Assembly (NCBI GenBank): GCA_946886475.1
Contig: CAMPIQ010000007.1
Span: forward strand, 1-54,524
Source of the DNA: an uncultured Chitinophagales bacterium
Lineage (GTDB): Bacteria; Bacteroidota; Bacteroidia; Chitinophagales; Chitinophagaceae
Length of the DNA stretch: 54,524 bases
Direction of reading: 5' to 3'
Shown here: positions 28,578-37,213 of the stretch, in pieces
How the letters are laid out: every line of letters begins with the position of its first letter
How positions within the stretch are numbered: the first letter of the stretch is position 1
Notes under the pieces: generated by a model
What the model saw: only the letters and a program-made list of their open reading frames with translations
Told to the model about the DNA's origin: nothing
Databases searched by the model: none
Made by a program: the position numbers and the translations under genes

Positions 28578-28648
28578 CACCGTCTGTTTATCTGAAAATT
28601 CCCTCGTACTTCTTACACTTTGCAATTTTTAAAACAGTAATAATCAAT

Positions 28649-29104
28649 ATGTCTCAAACAATTTTAGAAAAGCTTCAATTAAAAAACGAAAAGAACATTT
28701 TAATTCAGGGCCTGCCTTCTTCAATTGAAAAACAGTTCAGTAAACTTTCCTTCGCCAAAAATCTCACTCCATTATTGCGTTCCAGGAAAATTGAATTTGC
28801 CCTGGTATTTGCTGTTAGCGAAAGCCAGCTTAACGCCATCCTGGATGATATCATGCCGGCATTAAAGGAAGAATCTAAACTTTGGGTGGCCTATCCAAAG
28901 CTTACTTCTAAGATTACCACTGATTTGAACAGGGAAGGAAGCTGGAGCAAACTGGTAGAAGCGGAATACGAAAGCGCTGAACAGGTTTCGCTTGACCATG
29001 TGTGGCATGCCTGCTATTTCAAGAAATCGTGCCTTCTTTCTGAAGTTGAAATAGAAGAAGAGCCTGTTGCAGTTAAAAAGAAATCAAAGCTGGCCAGCGT
29101 TTAA
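28649..29104 (+). CDS. Conserved hypothetical protein (possibly DUF3052-like)
   Basis: A 151-residue cytoplasmic protein with no signal peptide or membrane segment. The N-terminus ILEKLQLKNEKNILIQGLP, the central LWVAYPKLTSKITTDLNR and the helix after it loosely resemble DUF3052, but I am not certain. The last 20 residues are charged: a Glu-rich stretch and then a Lys-rich one (EIEEEPVAVKKKSK). It has its own promoter and terminator, so it is a single-gene unit. Confidence 0.75.
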   Translation: MSQTILEKLQLKNEKNILIQGLPSSIEKQFSKLSFAKNLTPLLRSRKIEFALVFAVSESQLNAILDDIMPALKEESKLWVAYPKLTSKITTDLNREGSWSKLVEAEYESAEQVSLDHVWHACYFKKSCLLSEVEIEEEPVAVKKKSKLASV

Positions 29105-29128
29105 AGATCAATAACATATCTCTTATAG

Positions 29129-29156
29129 TAAAAAGGACTCGCAAGGTCCTTTTTTA
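29129..29156 (+). terminator. Rho-independent terminator after the gene at 28649
   Basis: Stem AAAAGGAC / GTCCTTTT with loop TCGCAAG and a T-run. Confidence 0.85.
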
Positions 29157-29179
29157 TTTTCATGTTCTGGCCTGCCATC

Positions 29180-29350
29180 GCCAAAGTATTTAAAGGACAG
29201 CCATTTTCAAATTTGCTTCAATGGCTTCTTCAAATTTTTCGCTGATAATATCTGAGTTGCTTAAAAATTTTGATTTACGCTTATCCTGCACCTGTAATAG
29301 AGGTGAAGGTCAAATCTGCTAATGCTGATTTAAAATAAATGGCCCTTACC
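29180..29350 (-). other. Non-coding gap with a possible decayed coding remnant
   Basis: Reading on the minus strand past the stop of the 94-residue gene, the same frame gives a coding-like RAIYFKSALADLTF stretch ending in ITGAG and a stop. A shifted frame continues as DKRKSKFLSNSDIISEK to a stop near VL. It could be a frameshifted gene end or chance. No promoter or start is convincing. Confidence 0.25.
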
Positions 29351-29352
29351 GG

Positions 29353-29637
29353 TTATCCATTTTTATTAGAAGCGCCTTTTAAAAAATCATCGATCGATGT
29401 CCCGATAACGGCTGAAAGAGGCGTTTCGCTATTCAGGTGGGTATCGATCCACTTGCGCGCCTGGGCTACCTTCTTGATAAAAATTATATTCCCGTTTAAA
29501 AGCTGGCATTTATAGATCACCTCCGCCTCCTGGATTATGGTGGTGATGGTGGCAGAGCCAAAAAGGCCATAATAAGGATAGTCTATCCGGAATTGATTTC
29601 TATTCCTGGTTTCATGAAAGAATAAAATTTCACCCAT
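29353..29637 (-). CDS. Hypothetical protein, 94 residues
   Basis: I do not recognise this protein. It is soluble and mixed alpha/beta, with an N-terminal aromatic-rich stretch (FRIDYPYYGLFG) and a helix near VAQARKWIDTHL. The C-terminus is polar. A promoter-like element lies upstream on the same strand (29709-29739), which supports it being a real gene. The other small gene upstream (29792-30043) is on the same strand, separated by about 154 nt. Confidence 0.55.
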   Translation of the reverse strand: MGEILFFHETRNRNQFRIDYPYYGLFGSATITTIIQEAEVIYKCQLLNGNIIFIKKVAQARKWIDTHLNSETPLSAVIGTSIDDFLKGASNKNG

Positions 29638-29708
29638 CTTATAAGCTTTTAGCGGTGGTTGCCCGATTAAACAGGTGAATCCAAAAGGTTAGAAATGCAA
29701 AGAGTTTC

Positions 29709-29739
29709 CGAAGATAGAATGAATAAACAAAAATGTCAA
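29709..29739 (-). promoter_or_regulatory. Promoter-like element of the 94-residue gene
   Basis: On the minus strand, TTG is followed after 20 nt by TATCTTCG, one mismatch from TAnnTTTG. The leader to the ATG at 29637 would be about 65 nt. Confidence 0.45.
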
Positions 29740-29791
29740 GCCCTCTGCATTAGAATTTGCTAATCAGGCAATAAAAGGATTTTTTTGTTTA

Positions 29792-30043
29792 TTAATTCTC
29801 CAGGTTTGACAAATAATAACCTTCTTTATGCAGGACGGTCTTATTTGGAATAGGAGTGAGCAAAGACTCTTTTACAAGCTTTTCTACAAGTCTTAGCTGA
29901 TTATCCTGGTCGCCTGACTGGGCGATCAGTTTCCAGCTTTCGATCTTCATTAAGGCTCTTTTACTGGTCTTTATTACATGGCGGTCAAGCCATTCTGACC
30001 TTTCAGCAAGGTACAACTGGTGGTTGCGAAAGTAGGCATGCAT
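29792..30043 (-). CDS. Hypothetical protein, 83 residues
   Basis: I do not recognise this small soluble protein. It is rich in charged residues and predicted helices (HQLYLAERSEWLDRHVIKTS and QLRLVEKLVKESLL). The ATG is preceded by an AT-rich leader. It lies between the EF-G paralogue terminator (30137-30181) and the 94-residue gene, all on the minus strand. Confidence 0.5.
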   Translation of the reverse strand: MHAYFRNHQLYLAERSEWLDRHVIKTSKRALMKIESWKLIAQSGDQDNQLRLVEKLVKESLLTPIPNKTVLHKEGYYLSNLEN

Positions 30044-30136
30044 AGGATTAAGATTTAATTATTGGTAGCTTTTCGTTATCAAATTAAAAAGAAAAATTTG
30101 TAAAATCCTAATTCCCGGGATTTTTTCGGTCAGGTT

Positions 30137-30181
30137 ATAAAAAAACACTTAGCCTTCTTTTATATAAAGACGGCTAAGTGT
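30137..30181 (-). terminator. Rho-independent terminator of the EF-G paralogue operon
   Basis: A 10-bp stem ACACTTAGCC / GGCTAAGTGT (30145-30154, 30172-30181) with an inner CTTT/AAAG pairing. On the minus strand it is followed by a T-run (A's at 30139-30145). Confidence 0.85.
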
Positions 30182-30199
30182 AGGTAAGGTTTGTTTGAA

Positions 30200-32335
30200 T
30201 TATGCTAAAACCTCGGCTGAAGCGGTATGATATTCTTCAGTTAGTTTTCTTTGAAGTTCAAAGGACATGGCCTGGTAACTGTCAAAATACATCTTGAACT
30301 TTGCCCTTCCCTGGCTGATAGACCTTAAAGAAGAGGAGAAATCATGCATTTCCGCTAAAGGCACTTTGGCAATGATCTTTTGGAAATGACCTTCCGTATC
30401 CATTCCTTCCACAATTCCCCTGCGGCTCTGAAGATCGCCCATAACACTACCGGTGAGATCTTCCGGACAAAGCACTTCCACATGATAGATAGGTTCAAGC
30501 ACCTGAGGGTCTGCCTGCTGAAATGCCTGTCTGAAAGCCTGCAGCCCGGCAATCTTAAAGGAAATGTCATTTGAATCTACAGGATGCATTTTTCCATCAT
30601 ACACCGAAACCCTTACATCCCTCACATATGATCCGGTAAGTGGTCCTTCATGCATTTTTTCCATTACACCTTTCAGAATGGAAGGAAGGAACCGGGTATC
30701 TATAGCACCACCAACAATGCAGTTATAAAAAACAAGCTTTCCACCCCAGTCCAGATTAAAGACCTCACGTCCTCTTACCGTTAATCCCGAAGGTTCAGGC
30801 ATACCTTCATAAAATGGTTCTATCCTCATAAATACTTCGCCGAACTGCCCTGCGCCACCGGATTGTTTTTTATGGCGGTAACTTGAATCGGCTGCCTTCC
30901 GGATCGTTTCCCTGTAAGGGATCCGCGGTCTTACAAATTTTACCGGTACTTTATGCAGGTGCTCAATTTTCCACCTGGCTACAGCCAGGTGCATATCTCC
31001 CTGGCTTCTTAAAAGTGTCTGCTTCAACTCCTGCGAAACTTCCACGATCAGCGTTGGGTCTTCTTCGCGAAGCTGGTGCAGCGCCTGTGAGAGCTTTTCT
31101 TCTTCGCCTTTGTTTATGGGTTCAATGGCAACGGTCATGTTGTAAGAAGGAAATTCGATCGGTGGCAATTCAATATTTTTTCCTTTTATATGCAGGGTGT
31201 TGTTGACATGCGTGTTCTTTAACTTCAGTGTTGCTCCAATATCACCGGCCACCAGTTCACCCACCGGTATCCTTTTATTTCCTTCCAGTAAAAACAACTG
31301 GTTGATCTTTTCTATAACACCATTGGATTCATTTACCAGTTCCATTCCTGTTTTGATGGTGCCTGAAAATACTTTGAAAAAAGAAAGATCACCAACATGA
31401 GGTTCGGAAATGGTTTTATAAACAAAAATGCAGGCAGGTCCGCCTGCTTCACAAGGGAGATCTTCCCCGGAGGTTGTTTTTTGCGGAGGCATTTCATTGG
31501 CACTTGGGCAAACATTATCAATGAATCCCATTAACCTTCCACTACCCATATTCCGTTCTGCAGATAAGCAGAAAAGCGGGAATATGTCATGTTGGATCAT
31601 AGCTTTTTTCATGCCTTCTTTCAACTCATCTTCATCCAGTTCTCCTTTATCAAAATATTTTTCCATCAGGGCTTCATCATTACTGGCAACCGCTTCAACC
31701 AGTTCGCGGTGAAGCATTTCGGCCTTTTCCTTTTCATCATCGGGAATGGACAGTTTTTCCGGTTTACCACCGGTGTCCTTAAACTTATACATCACCATTC
31801 TTAATACATCAATGATCTCATGAAAACCTGCACCTTCCTGCCTGGGATACTGCACCACCGTTATCTTGTTTCCAAAATGATCCTTTGCCTGTTGTACGCA
31901 TTTGTTGAATTCGGCTTTGTCATGATCCAGCTTGTTGATGGCAAAGATCATGGGCGTTCGGAATTTTTCCGTGTATTCCCAGATCACATCAGTACCCACT
32001 TCCACACCATTGGCCGCATTGATCAGCATTACTCCGGTATCGGCCACTCTTAAGGAAGAAAGCACTTCACCCGTGAAATCGTCATAGCCTGGTGTATCAA
32101 GAATGTTGATCTTATATCCACGCCACTTTGAATGCATTAATTTAGAAAAAATGGAATTGCCCCTTTCATGTTCCAGTTCATGATAATCGCCAATGGTACT
32201 GTTTTCGTACACGGCGCCTCTCCGGTTAATGACACCCGATTCAAAAAGCATGCATTCCGCTAAGGTTGTTTTGCCGCAGCCGGCATGGCCAAGCAAAACA
32301 ATATTTTTTACGTGAGAAGTATCAAACTCTGGCAT
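30200..32335 (-). CDS. Elongation factor G-like GTP-binding protein (EF-G paralogue)
   Basis: A five-domain EF-G homologue of about 711 residues. The GTP-binding motifs are LGHAGCGKTT (P-loop, residues 15-24), DTPGYDDF (switch II) and NKLDHD (G4). In canonical EF-G the switch-II motif is DTPGHVDF and its His activates GTP hydrolysis; here it is Tyr84. The rest is complete, with domain IV near SYRHKKQSGGAGQFGEV. The family is the EF-G2/FusA2-like group; a Bacteroides EF-G2 has been reported to support translation without GTPase activity. I chose the ATG at 32335; the start at 32389 adds an unlikely 18-residue extension. It lies 78 nt downstream of a coiled-coil gene. Confidence 0.9.
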   Translation of the reverse strand: MPEFDTSHVKNIVLLGHAGCGKTTLAECMLFESGVINRRGAVYENSTIGDYHELEHERGNSIFSKLMHSKWRGYKINILDTPGYDDFTGEVLSSLRVADTGVMLINAANGVEVGTDVIWEYTEKFRTPMIFAINKLDHDKAEFNKCVQQAKDHFGNKITVVQYPRQEGAGFHEIIDVLRMVMYKFKDTGGKPEKLSIPDDEKEKAEMLHRELVEAVASNDEALMEKYFDKGELDEDELKEGMKKAMIQHDIFPLFCLSAERNMGSGRLMGFIDNVCPSANEMPPQKTTSGEDLPCEAGGPACIFVYKTISEPHVGDLSFFKVFSGTIKTGMELVNESNGVIEKINQLFLLEGNKRIPVGELVAGDIGATLKLKNTHVNNTLHIKGKNIELPPIEFPSYNMTVAIEPINKGEEEKLSQALHQLREEDPTLIVEVSQELKQTLLRSQGDMHLAVARWKIEHLHKVPVKFVRPRIPYRETIRKAADSSYRHKKQSGGAGQFGEVFMRIEPFYEGMPEPSGLTVRGREVFNLDWGGKLVFYNCIVGGAIDTRFLPSILKGVMEKMHEGPLTGSYVRDVRVSVYDGKMHPVDSNDISFKIAGLQAFRQAFQQADPQVLEPIYHVEVLCPEDLTGSVMGDLQSRRGIVEGMDTEGHFQKIIAKVPLAEMHDFSSSLRSISQGRAKFKMYFDSYQAMSFELQRKLTEEYHTASAEVLA

Positions 32336-32412
32336 ATAGCTGGTTTTTAAAGATGAGAGAATAGGAAGGCCCGATGCCGTGGCATGCATGACAAAAGACC
32401 TGTATTAAAAGA

Positions 32413-32790
32413 TCAGCAGCTTGAAGCGCTGATGAAATTCCTGTAGTCGTTGCGTAGTTCCTGAAGTGTACTTTCCTGGGAAAGGAACTGGCTTAAAATT
32501 TCTTCGTGTTGCGTGTAAGTTTCTTCAGATATATCACTACCTGATGATTCAATTCCGATCTTCCGTTCATGGGTCTTGATCTCCTGTTTGAGGTCATGAA
32601 CATTGATCAGCTGGATGTGAAACTGATTGTCGAAGTGCTCCACTTCTTTTAACTGGTCCTTAGAGAGATTTTTACGGCAGATTTCCTGGAGAGACTTTTT
32701 GGATAACTGGAGTTCTTCACGGTAATTACGAAGGATCTGGCGCCATTCCTGGCATTCGGCTGAAAGCTGTGAGAGATCTGTCTGAACCAT
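32413..32790 (-). CDS. Small coiled-coil protein upstream of the EF-G paralogue
   Basis: A 125-residue protein I do not recognise. Nearly all of it is predicted helical and charged, with long coiled-coil-like stretches (LRNYREELQLSKKSLQEI and HDLKQEIKTHERKIG). It has no signal or membrane segment. The EF-G paralogue starts 77 nt after its stop on the same strand, with no terminator between, so the two are probably an operon. It diverges from dnaG across 161 nt. Confidence 0.65.
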   Translation of the reverse strand: MVQTDLSQLSAECQEWRQILRNYREELQLSKKSLQEICRKNLSKDQLKEVEHFDNQFHIQLINVHDLKQEIKTHERKIGIESSGSDISEETYTQHEEILSQFLSQESTLQELRNDYRNFISASSC

Positions 32791-32936
32791 GGGATGAAGT
32801 TTTAAAGGTTAAAAATGCTGATTCCTCTTCTATTTCCCTGGGTGTAGGATGGTATATTAAATTTAAAACTCTTTATGGAGAAAATAACCAGATTTTTATC
32901 AACCGAATTCCTTAAATTAATCATACTCCAACCATT

Positions 32937-32944
32937 TATATTTG
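32937..32944 (+). promoter_or_regulatory. TATATTTG -7-like box ahead of dnaG
   Basis: An exact TAnnTTTG match that ends 7 nt before the GTG start. No clear TTG at -33. Used as such, the transcript would be nearly leaderless. Confidence 0.35.
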
Positions 32945-32951
32945 CGTACTT

Positions 32952-34979
32952 GTGATCACTCAAAATACCATACAACAAATCCTTGCCCGCATTGATATCC
33001 TTGATGTTGTAGGCGGATTTGTAAGACTTAAAAAAAGGGGTTCCAATTATCTTGGACTTTGCCCATTTCACAATGAGAAAACACCTTCATTTACGGTTTC
33101 ACCTGCAAAGGAAATATTTAAATGTTTTGGTTGTGGAAAAAGCGGGAACTCCATTAGTTTTATCATGGAGCATGAGAAGCTTTCATACGTGGAAGCTTTA
33201 AGATGGCTGGCCGCTAAATACAATATTGAAATTGAAGAAACCGAATCTTCCCCTGAACAAAAAATACAGCAACAAACATCAGAGAGCCTCTTCATCATTA
33301 ATCAGTTTGCACAACAGTTTTATGCGGATAATTTATTTGAAACGGAAGATGGACAGAACATAGGACTGAGTTATTTAAAAGAACGTGGGTTTACTGAAGA
33401 AGTTATCCGCAAATTTGGACTGGGCTATGCACCAAACACTAAAGATACACTGGCCAGAAAAGCCATTGCCCTGCAATACAATTCTGAACTGCTTCAAAAA
33501 GCAGGTCTGGTAGTAAACCGTAACGAACAACTGGTTGACAATTACAGGGACCGCATCATCTTTCCGGTACACAACAACAGCGGCAAAGTAATTGGATTTG
33601 GAGCGAGGCTTATCAAATCAAATGATAAGGCTCCCAAGTACATCAATACCCCGGAGAATGAATTGTATATAAAAAGCAGGATCCTTTACGGAACTTATTT
33701 TGCCCGTCATGCCATTGATAAAGCAGATGAATGTTTGCTGGTGGAAGGATATACGGATGTGATCTCACTTAATCAGTCGGGTATAGAAAACGTGGTGGCC
33801 AGTGGCGGCACCTCACTTACACAGGACCAGTTAAGACTCATAAAAAAATATACAAAAAACCTCACCATCATTTACGATGGTGATGCAGCCGGCGTAAAGG
33901 CGGCACTGAGAGGTCTTGACATGGCCCTTGAGGAAAGCCTTCAGGTAAAGCTGGTGCTGATACCTGATAAGGAAGATCCTGACAGCTATGTACGGAAACT
34001 GGGTGCCAACGAGTTCCGGAATTTTATACTTCAGAACAAAAAAGATTTTATTCTTTTCAAACTTGAAGTATCACTGAAAGAGGCAGGTGGGGATGCCAAC
34101 CGGAAATCTGAAGTAGTGAACCAGGTGGCGGAAACCATTTCTAAAATTGATAAAACTGAAGACTTTACCAAACAGCAGGATTATATACGGCAGTGTTCAC
34201 AGCTCCTGAACATTGACGAAAACGGCTTAACAAGCCTCGTAAATAAATTCATCAGGAACAGGATCTCCCTCCAGGAAAATAAAATGCCTTTTGAGGAAGC
34301 AAAGTATCACGAAGAAAATGCAAAGAAGGCAGAAGAGAATGATTTTGACGACCAGACCTTCAGTTTACTTTACCGCGACGACCTTCAGGAAAGGGAGATA
34401 GCCAGGATCTTACTTGAATACGGACACCGGAAGTGGGACGGCGAGCACCTCATATCTGAACATGTGATCTCGGAATTACCTGAAGATGATCTCATAGATA
34501 ATAAAATTGTTTTGAAACTGATAGAGGATTATAAAGCAACGCTTGCTGCAAAGATCACCCCTGATAAGAATCATTTCCTTTATCACCCCGATAATGCACT
34601 CAGCACGCTGGCGGTTTCACTGCTTCATTTTCCTTATGAGGAAAGCACCCACTGGAAAAGAGAATTAAGCCAGTCCACCGGTTATCAGAAATCTCTTTTT
34701 GAACAGGACTATAAGAGTTTTCTATCCACAACTAAAAAAGAAAATGAATCCATGCTGATGAGTTATCTCAAAATGGGGAGGGATAATACACTGGAAGAAG
34801 TGGAATCGGCGGTAAATTATCTTAAGCTCAGAAAGATCAAAAGACTCCTACTTCAAAACCATGCAGACCTTGAAAAAGCGGAACCATCCGAGCAGCCCAA
34901 CCTGCTAATGACCCACCAGCACCTGAAAAAAATGGAAATGGACCTTACCAAAAAACTAGGAACGGTTGTTATCAGGTGA
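32952..34979 (+). CDS. dnaG: DNA primase
   Basis: Synthesises RNA primers at the replication fork. The 675-residue protein begins at a GTG. The N-terminal zinc site is Cys37, His40, Cys58, Cys61 (CPFHNEKTPSF..FKCFGCGKSG). The RNA-polymerase core follows, with the Toprim segment LLVEGYTDVISL and IIYDGDAAGVKAA. The C-terminal part, about residues 450-675, is the helicase-interacting region. Its stop codon is directly adjacent to that of the convergent flavin reductase. Confidence 0.96.
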   Translation: MITQNTIQQILARIDILDVVGGFVRLKKRGSNYLGLCPFHNEKTPSFTVSPAKEIFKCFGCGKSGNSISFIMEHEKLSYVEALRWLAAKYNIEIEETESSPEQKIQQQTSESLFIINQFAQQFYADNLFETEDGQNIGLSYLKERGFTEEVIRKFGLGYAPNTKDTLARKAIALQYNSELLQKAGLVVNRNEQLVDNYRDRIIFPVHNNSGKVIGFGARLIKSNDKAPKYINTPENELYIKSRILYGTYFARHAIDKADECLLVEGYTDVISLNQSGIENVVASGGTSLTQDQLRLIKKYTKNLTIIYDGDAAGVKAALRGLDMALEESLQVKLVLIPDKEDPDSYVRKLGANEFRNFILQNKKDFILFKLEVSLKEAGGDANRKSEVVNQVAETISKIDKTEDFTKQQDYIRQCSQLLNIDENGLTSLVNKFIRNRISLQENKMPFEEAKYHEENAKKAEENDFDDQTFSLLYRDDLQEREIARILLEYGHRKWDGEHLISEHVISELPEDDLIDNKIVLKLIEDYKATLAAKITPDKNHFLYHPDNALSTLAVSLLHFPYEESTHWKRELSQSTGYQKSLFEQDYKSFLSTTKKENESMLMSYLKMGRDNTLEEVESAVNYLKLRKIKRLLLQNHADLEKAEPSEQPNLLMTHQHLKKMEMDLTKKLGTVVIR

Positions 34980-35648
34980 TCAATTTTCAAAAACCACTTC
35001 ATCAGGTGTTACGCCCAGTGAAATAAGGGTTTCATTGATCTGAGCTGTCATAGCATCGGGACCGCAGATATAGAAATGTTTTTTGAGGTCCTTTATATTT
35101 TCATTCAGAAACTCTTTATTTATAAATCGCCGGTCATAACCCGGCATGGGTTCGTCTGTCAGCGTAAAGATCACATTGTGCTTACCCAAAATGCTCACCA
35201 GTTCTTCTTCATAAATAATATCTTCCCTGCCACGGTTGGAAAAAAATAGTGTATTGCCGGCGGCTTCATTTTTCTTTTTAAGTTGTCTGAGTATGGCCAT
35301 AAATGGTGTGATGCCGGCACCGCCTGCTATAAAATAACCAGGTCCCTTATATTCAATAGCGCCCCATACATCACCAATGATCACGTGGTCGCTGGTTGTT
35401 AACTGGTCCATTAAACCGGTAACTCCCTGATGATCTTTATATGATTTAATGGTGAATTCCAGGAACGGATGTTCATTCAGTGAAGTGAATGTGAAAGGGC
35501 GTTTTTCGTTTTCCCATCCCGGTCTGTCAATGGAGACCTCCGTAGCCTGTCCCGGAATAAAATCATAGTCTGCTGGTTTTTCAATCCGGTAGGCCTTTAC
35601 ATTCCTGGCAACATTTACAATCTCAAGTATCCTTAGCTTATACTCCAT
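34980..35648 (-). CDS. FAD-binding oxidoreductase (ferredoxin/flavodoxin-NADP reductase fold)
   Basis: A 222-residue protein of the FNR superfamily. The FAD domain has a KRPFTFTSLN (RxYS-like) motif, and the NAD(P)-binding domain has FIAGGAGITPFMAILRQL and ends with the YICGPDAMTAQINETL segment. There is no iron-sulfur domain. It likely reduces a flavodoxin, ferredoxin or other partner with NAD(P)H; the partner is unknown. It is the last gene of a tight operon: its ATG overlaps the stop of the small gene upstream by 1 nt (TGATG). Confidence 0.85.
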   Translation of the reverse strand: MEYKLRILEIVNVARNVKAYRIEKPADYDFIPGQATEVSIDRPGWENEKRPFTFTSLNEHPFLEFTIKSYKDHQGVTGLMDQLTTSDHVIIGDVWGAIEYKGPGYFIAGGAGITPFMAILRQLKKKNEAAGNTLFFSNRGREDIIYEEELVSILGKHNVIFTLTDEPMPGYDRRFINKEFLNENIKDLKKHFYICGPDAMTAQINETLISLGVTPDEVVFEN

Positions 35649-35878
35649 CAGTTGGATTTATTTTCTTTGATATAAAAAACGGAAATGGCTACAAGCAGGT
35701 TTCCATTTCTTTCGCAAAGCGACTGGCCTATATGATGTACTGTTACCTGATTGTAATGAAGCCATTCATTAAGTTCTTCTTCGGTCAGGGCCAGGTTGTT
35801 ACCCGAAAATATTTTAACCTGCATAGTGTGCATGGAATGCTGAACCATGGTGGCAGCCGAACTTTCAGTCATAATCAT
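35648..35878 (-). CDS. Small unknown protein between sigma factor and flavin reductase
   Basis: I do not recognise this protein of about 76 residues. A conserved-looking core (MQVKIFSGNNLALTEEELN, then WLHYNQVTVHHIGQS and NLLVAISVFYI) suggests a small beta-alpha-beta-beta fold, loosely like small proteins such as Cse60; this is resemblance only. It occupies the place where an anti-sigma factor often sits but has no membrane helix or zinc motif. Its ATG overlaps the sigma gene by 14 nt (or 8 nt from the ATG at 35872), and its stop overlaps the reductase ATG, so all three are translationally coupled. Confidence 0.65.
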   Translation of the reverse strand: MIMTESSAATMVQHSMHTMQVKIFSGNNLALTEEELNEWLHYNQVTVHHIGQSLCERNGNLLVAISVFYIKENKSN

Positions 35879-36557
35879 TGTCGGTAGATTTAATTGTAAA
35901 GGATCTGATGCGTTCAAAAACCCTGTTTACTATATTATCGCAATAAACAAGGTTAAATTCAAAAATGGCAGAAGAGGTATATGCCTGCTCCAGTGCTTTT
36001 TGCAATAAGGATTTTGCCCGGTTAAGTCTTACTTTAACATTTACAGGGGTGATCTGCAGGATATCAGCGGTTTCCGCCACATTGAATCCTTCCACCTCTC
36101 TTAAAATAAATACGGTACGGTATATTTCTGGCAATTGATGTATTCCATATTCGATAATTCGGGTTAATTCCTTATTATCAATTACGCGGTTTGCATTTTC
36201 AATTACAGGCATAAGTATAGGTTGGGCATGTTCATTGACAATTGAGGCAGCCGGCTTTTCTTTATTATAATAACCATATGTTTTTTTATATATGCATTTA
36301 TTGACCATGATCCTGGATAACCAGGTTTTATAGGACGACCTTTGTTCAAAGGATGCCAGGTTCAGGTAAGCTGCTACATGGGCATCCTGCATGAGGTCTT
36401 CAGCATCCTGATGATTATATCCAAAACCCCTTGCAATTTTATATAGCACGGAATTGTATCTCCTGATCAGGATCTCGAACAGCGCCTGCTCGCCCTGAAC
36501 AACTCTGTGAATGACCTCCTGATCGGTAACGAGGCCTTTGTCTGAAATTTCTGTCAT
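35865..36557 (-). CDS. RNA polymerase ECF-type sigma factor
   Basis: A sigma-70 family protein of about 230 residues with region 2 (LFEILIRRYNSVLYKIARGFGYNHQDAEDLMQDAHVAAY, seen in part as EDLMQDAH) and region 4 (LPEIYRTVFILREVEGFNVAETADIL, then the helix VNVKVRLNRAKSLL). A C-terminal tail of about 40 residues extends beyond region 4 and includes a Cys (NLVYCDNIVNR). The sigma gene is followed by two overlapping genes, so they are probably its co-regulated operon. I chose the ATG at 36557; the upstream start adds a short non-conserved extension. Confidence 0.9.
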   Translation of the reverse strand: MTEISDKGLVTDQEVIHRVVQGEQALFEILIRRYNSVLYKIARGFGYNHQDAEDLMQDAHVAAYLNLASFEQRSSYKTWLSRIMVNKCIYKKTYGYYNKEKPAASIVNEHAQPILMPVIENANRVIDNKELTRIIEYGIHQLPEIYRTVFILREVEGFNVAETADILQITPVNVKVRLNRAKSLLQKALEQAYTSSAIFEFNLVYCDNIVNRVFERIRSFTIKSTDNDYD

Positions 36558-36715
36558 CTTACTGTTATAGTGCAGTTCAAATACCAAAAGGTTACAAATT
36601 CCTTCCTATTTTCTTATGGCATAATATTTTTCATGGATCAGAAATAAAGTAAAAGCTTTCCGGACAATTAATACGGGCTGGCATTAAATTTTAAGTTACT
36701 TCATTAAAATTCAGT

Positions 36716-37210
36716 ATGAAACCAATAACCGCTATAAGTGGGGGTGTGGCAGGAGCAGTGGCCTTAACGCTGATCCATGAATCCGTAAAACGCCTGGTAC
36801 CCCAGGCCCCCAGAATGGATCTGCTTGGAATGAATGCGATTTCAAAAGGATTGCATAAAACAGGATTCAAAAAACCAAATGATCAGAAACTATTTACGCT
36901 GGCCCTGATAGGCGACCTGGCCGGCAATGCATTATACTATTCCTTCGCAGGTATTGGAAAAGAAAAAAATGTCTGGGTAAGAAGTTCAATACTTGGACTG
37001 GCAGCCGGTATCGGCGCGGTAGTATTACCTGGCCCGCTTGGACTGGAGAAAAGACACAGCAACAAATCAACTTCAACAAAGATCATGACCGTTGGGTTAT
37101 ATGTTGCAGGTGCACTGGTTACATCGGCGATCATTAAACTTGTTGAAAACAAAAGGAAAAAGAAAAAAGAAGTTTGGCAGGAAAGACTGTTAACATCTGC
37201 GATCTCTTAA
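36716..37210 (+). CDS. Hypothetical membrane protein
   Basis: A 164-residue protein I do not recognise. It has several Gly/Ala-rich hydrophobic segments: the N-terminus (AISGGVAGAVALTLIHESV), a middle stretch (SSILGLAAGIGAVVLPGPLG) and a C-terminal one (IMTVGLYVAGALVTSAIIKL), and a basic RKKKKEVW tail. It stands alone between the ECF sigma gene (divergent) and a TonB receptor (convergent, 3 nt between the stops). Confidence 0.65.
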   Translation: MKPITAISGGVAGAVALTLIHESVKRLVPQAPRMDLLGMNAISKGLHKTGFKKPNDQKLFTLALIGDLAGNALYYSFAGIGKEKNVWVRSSILGLAAGIGAVVLPGPLGLEKRHSNKSTSTKIMTVGLYVAGALVTSAIIKLVENKRKKKKEVWQERLLTSAIS

Positions 37211-37213
37211 ATT

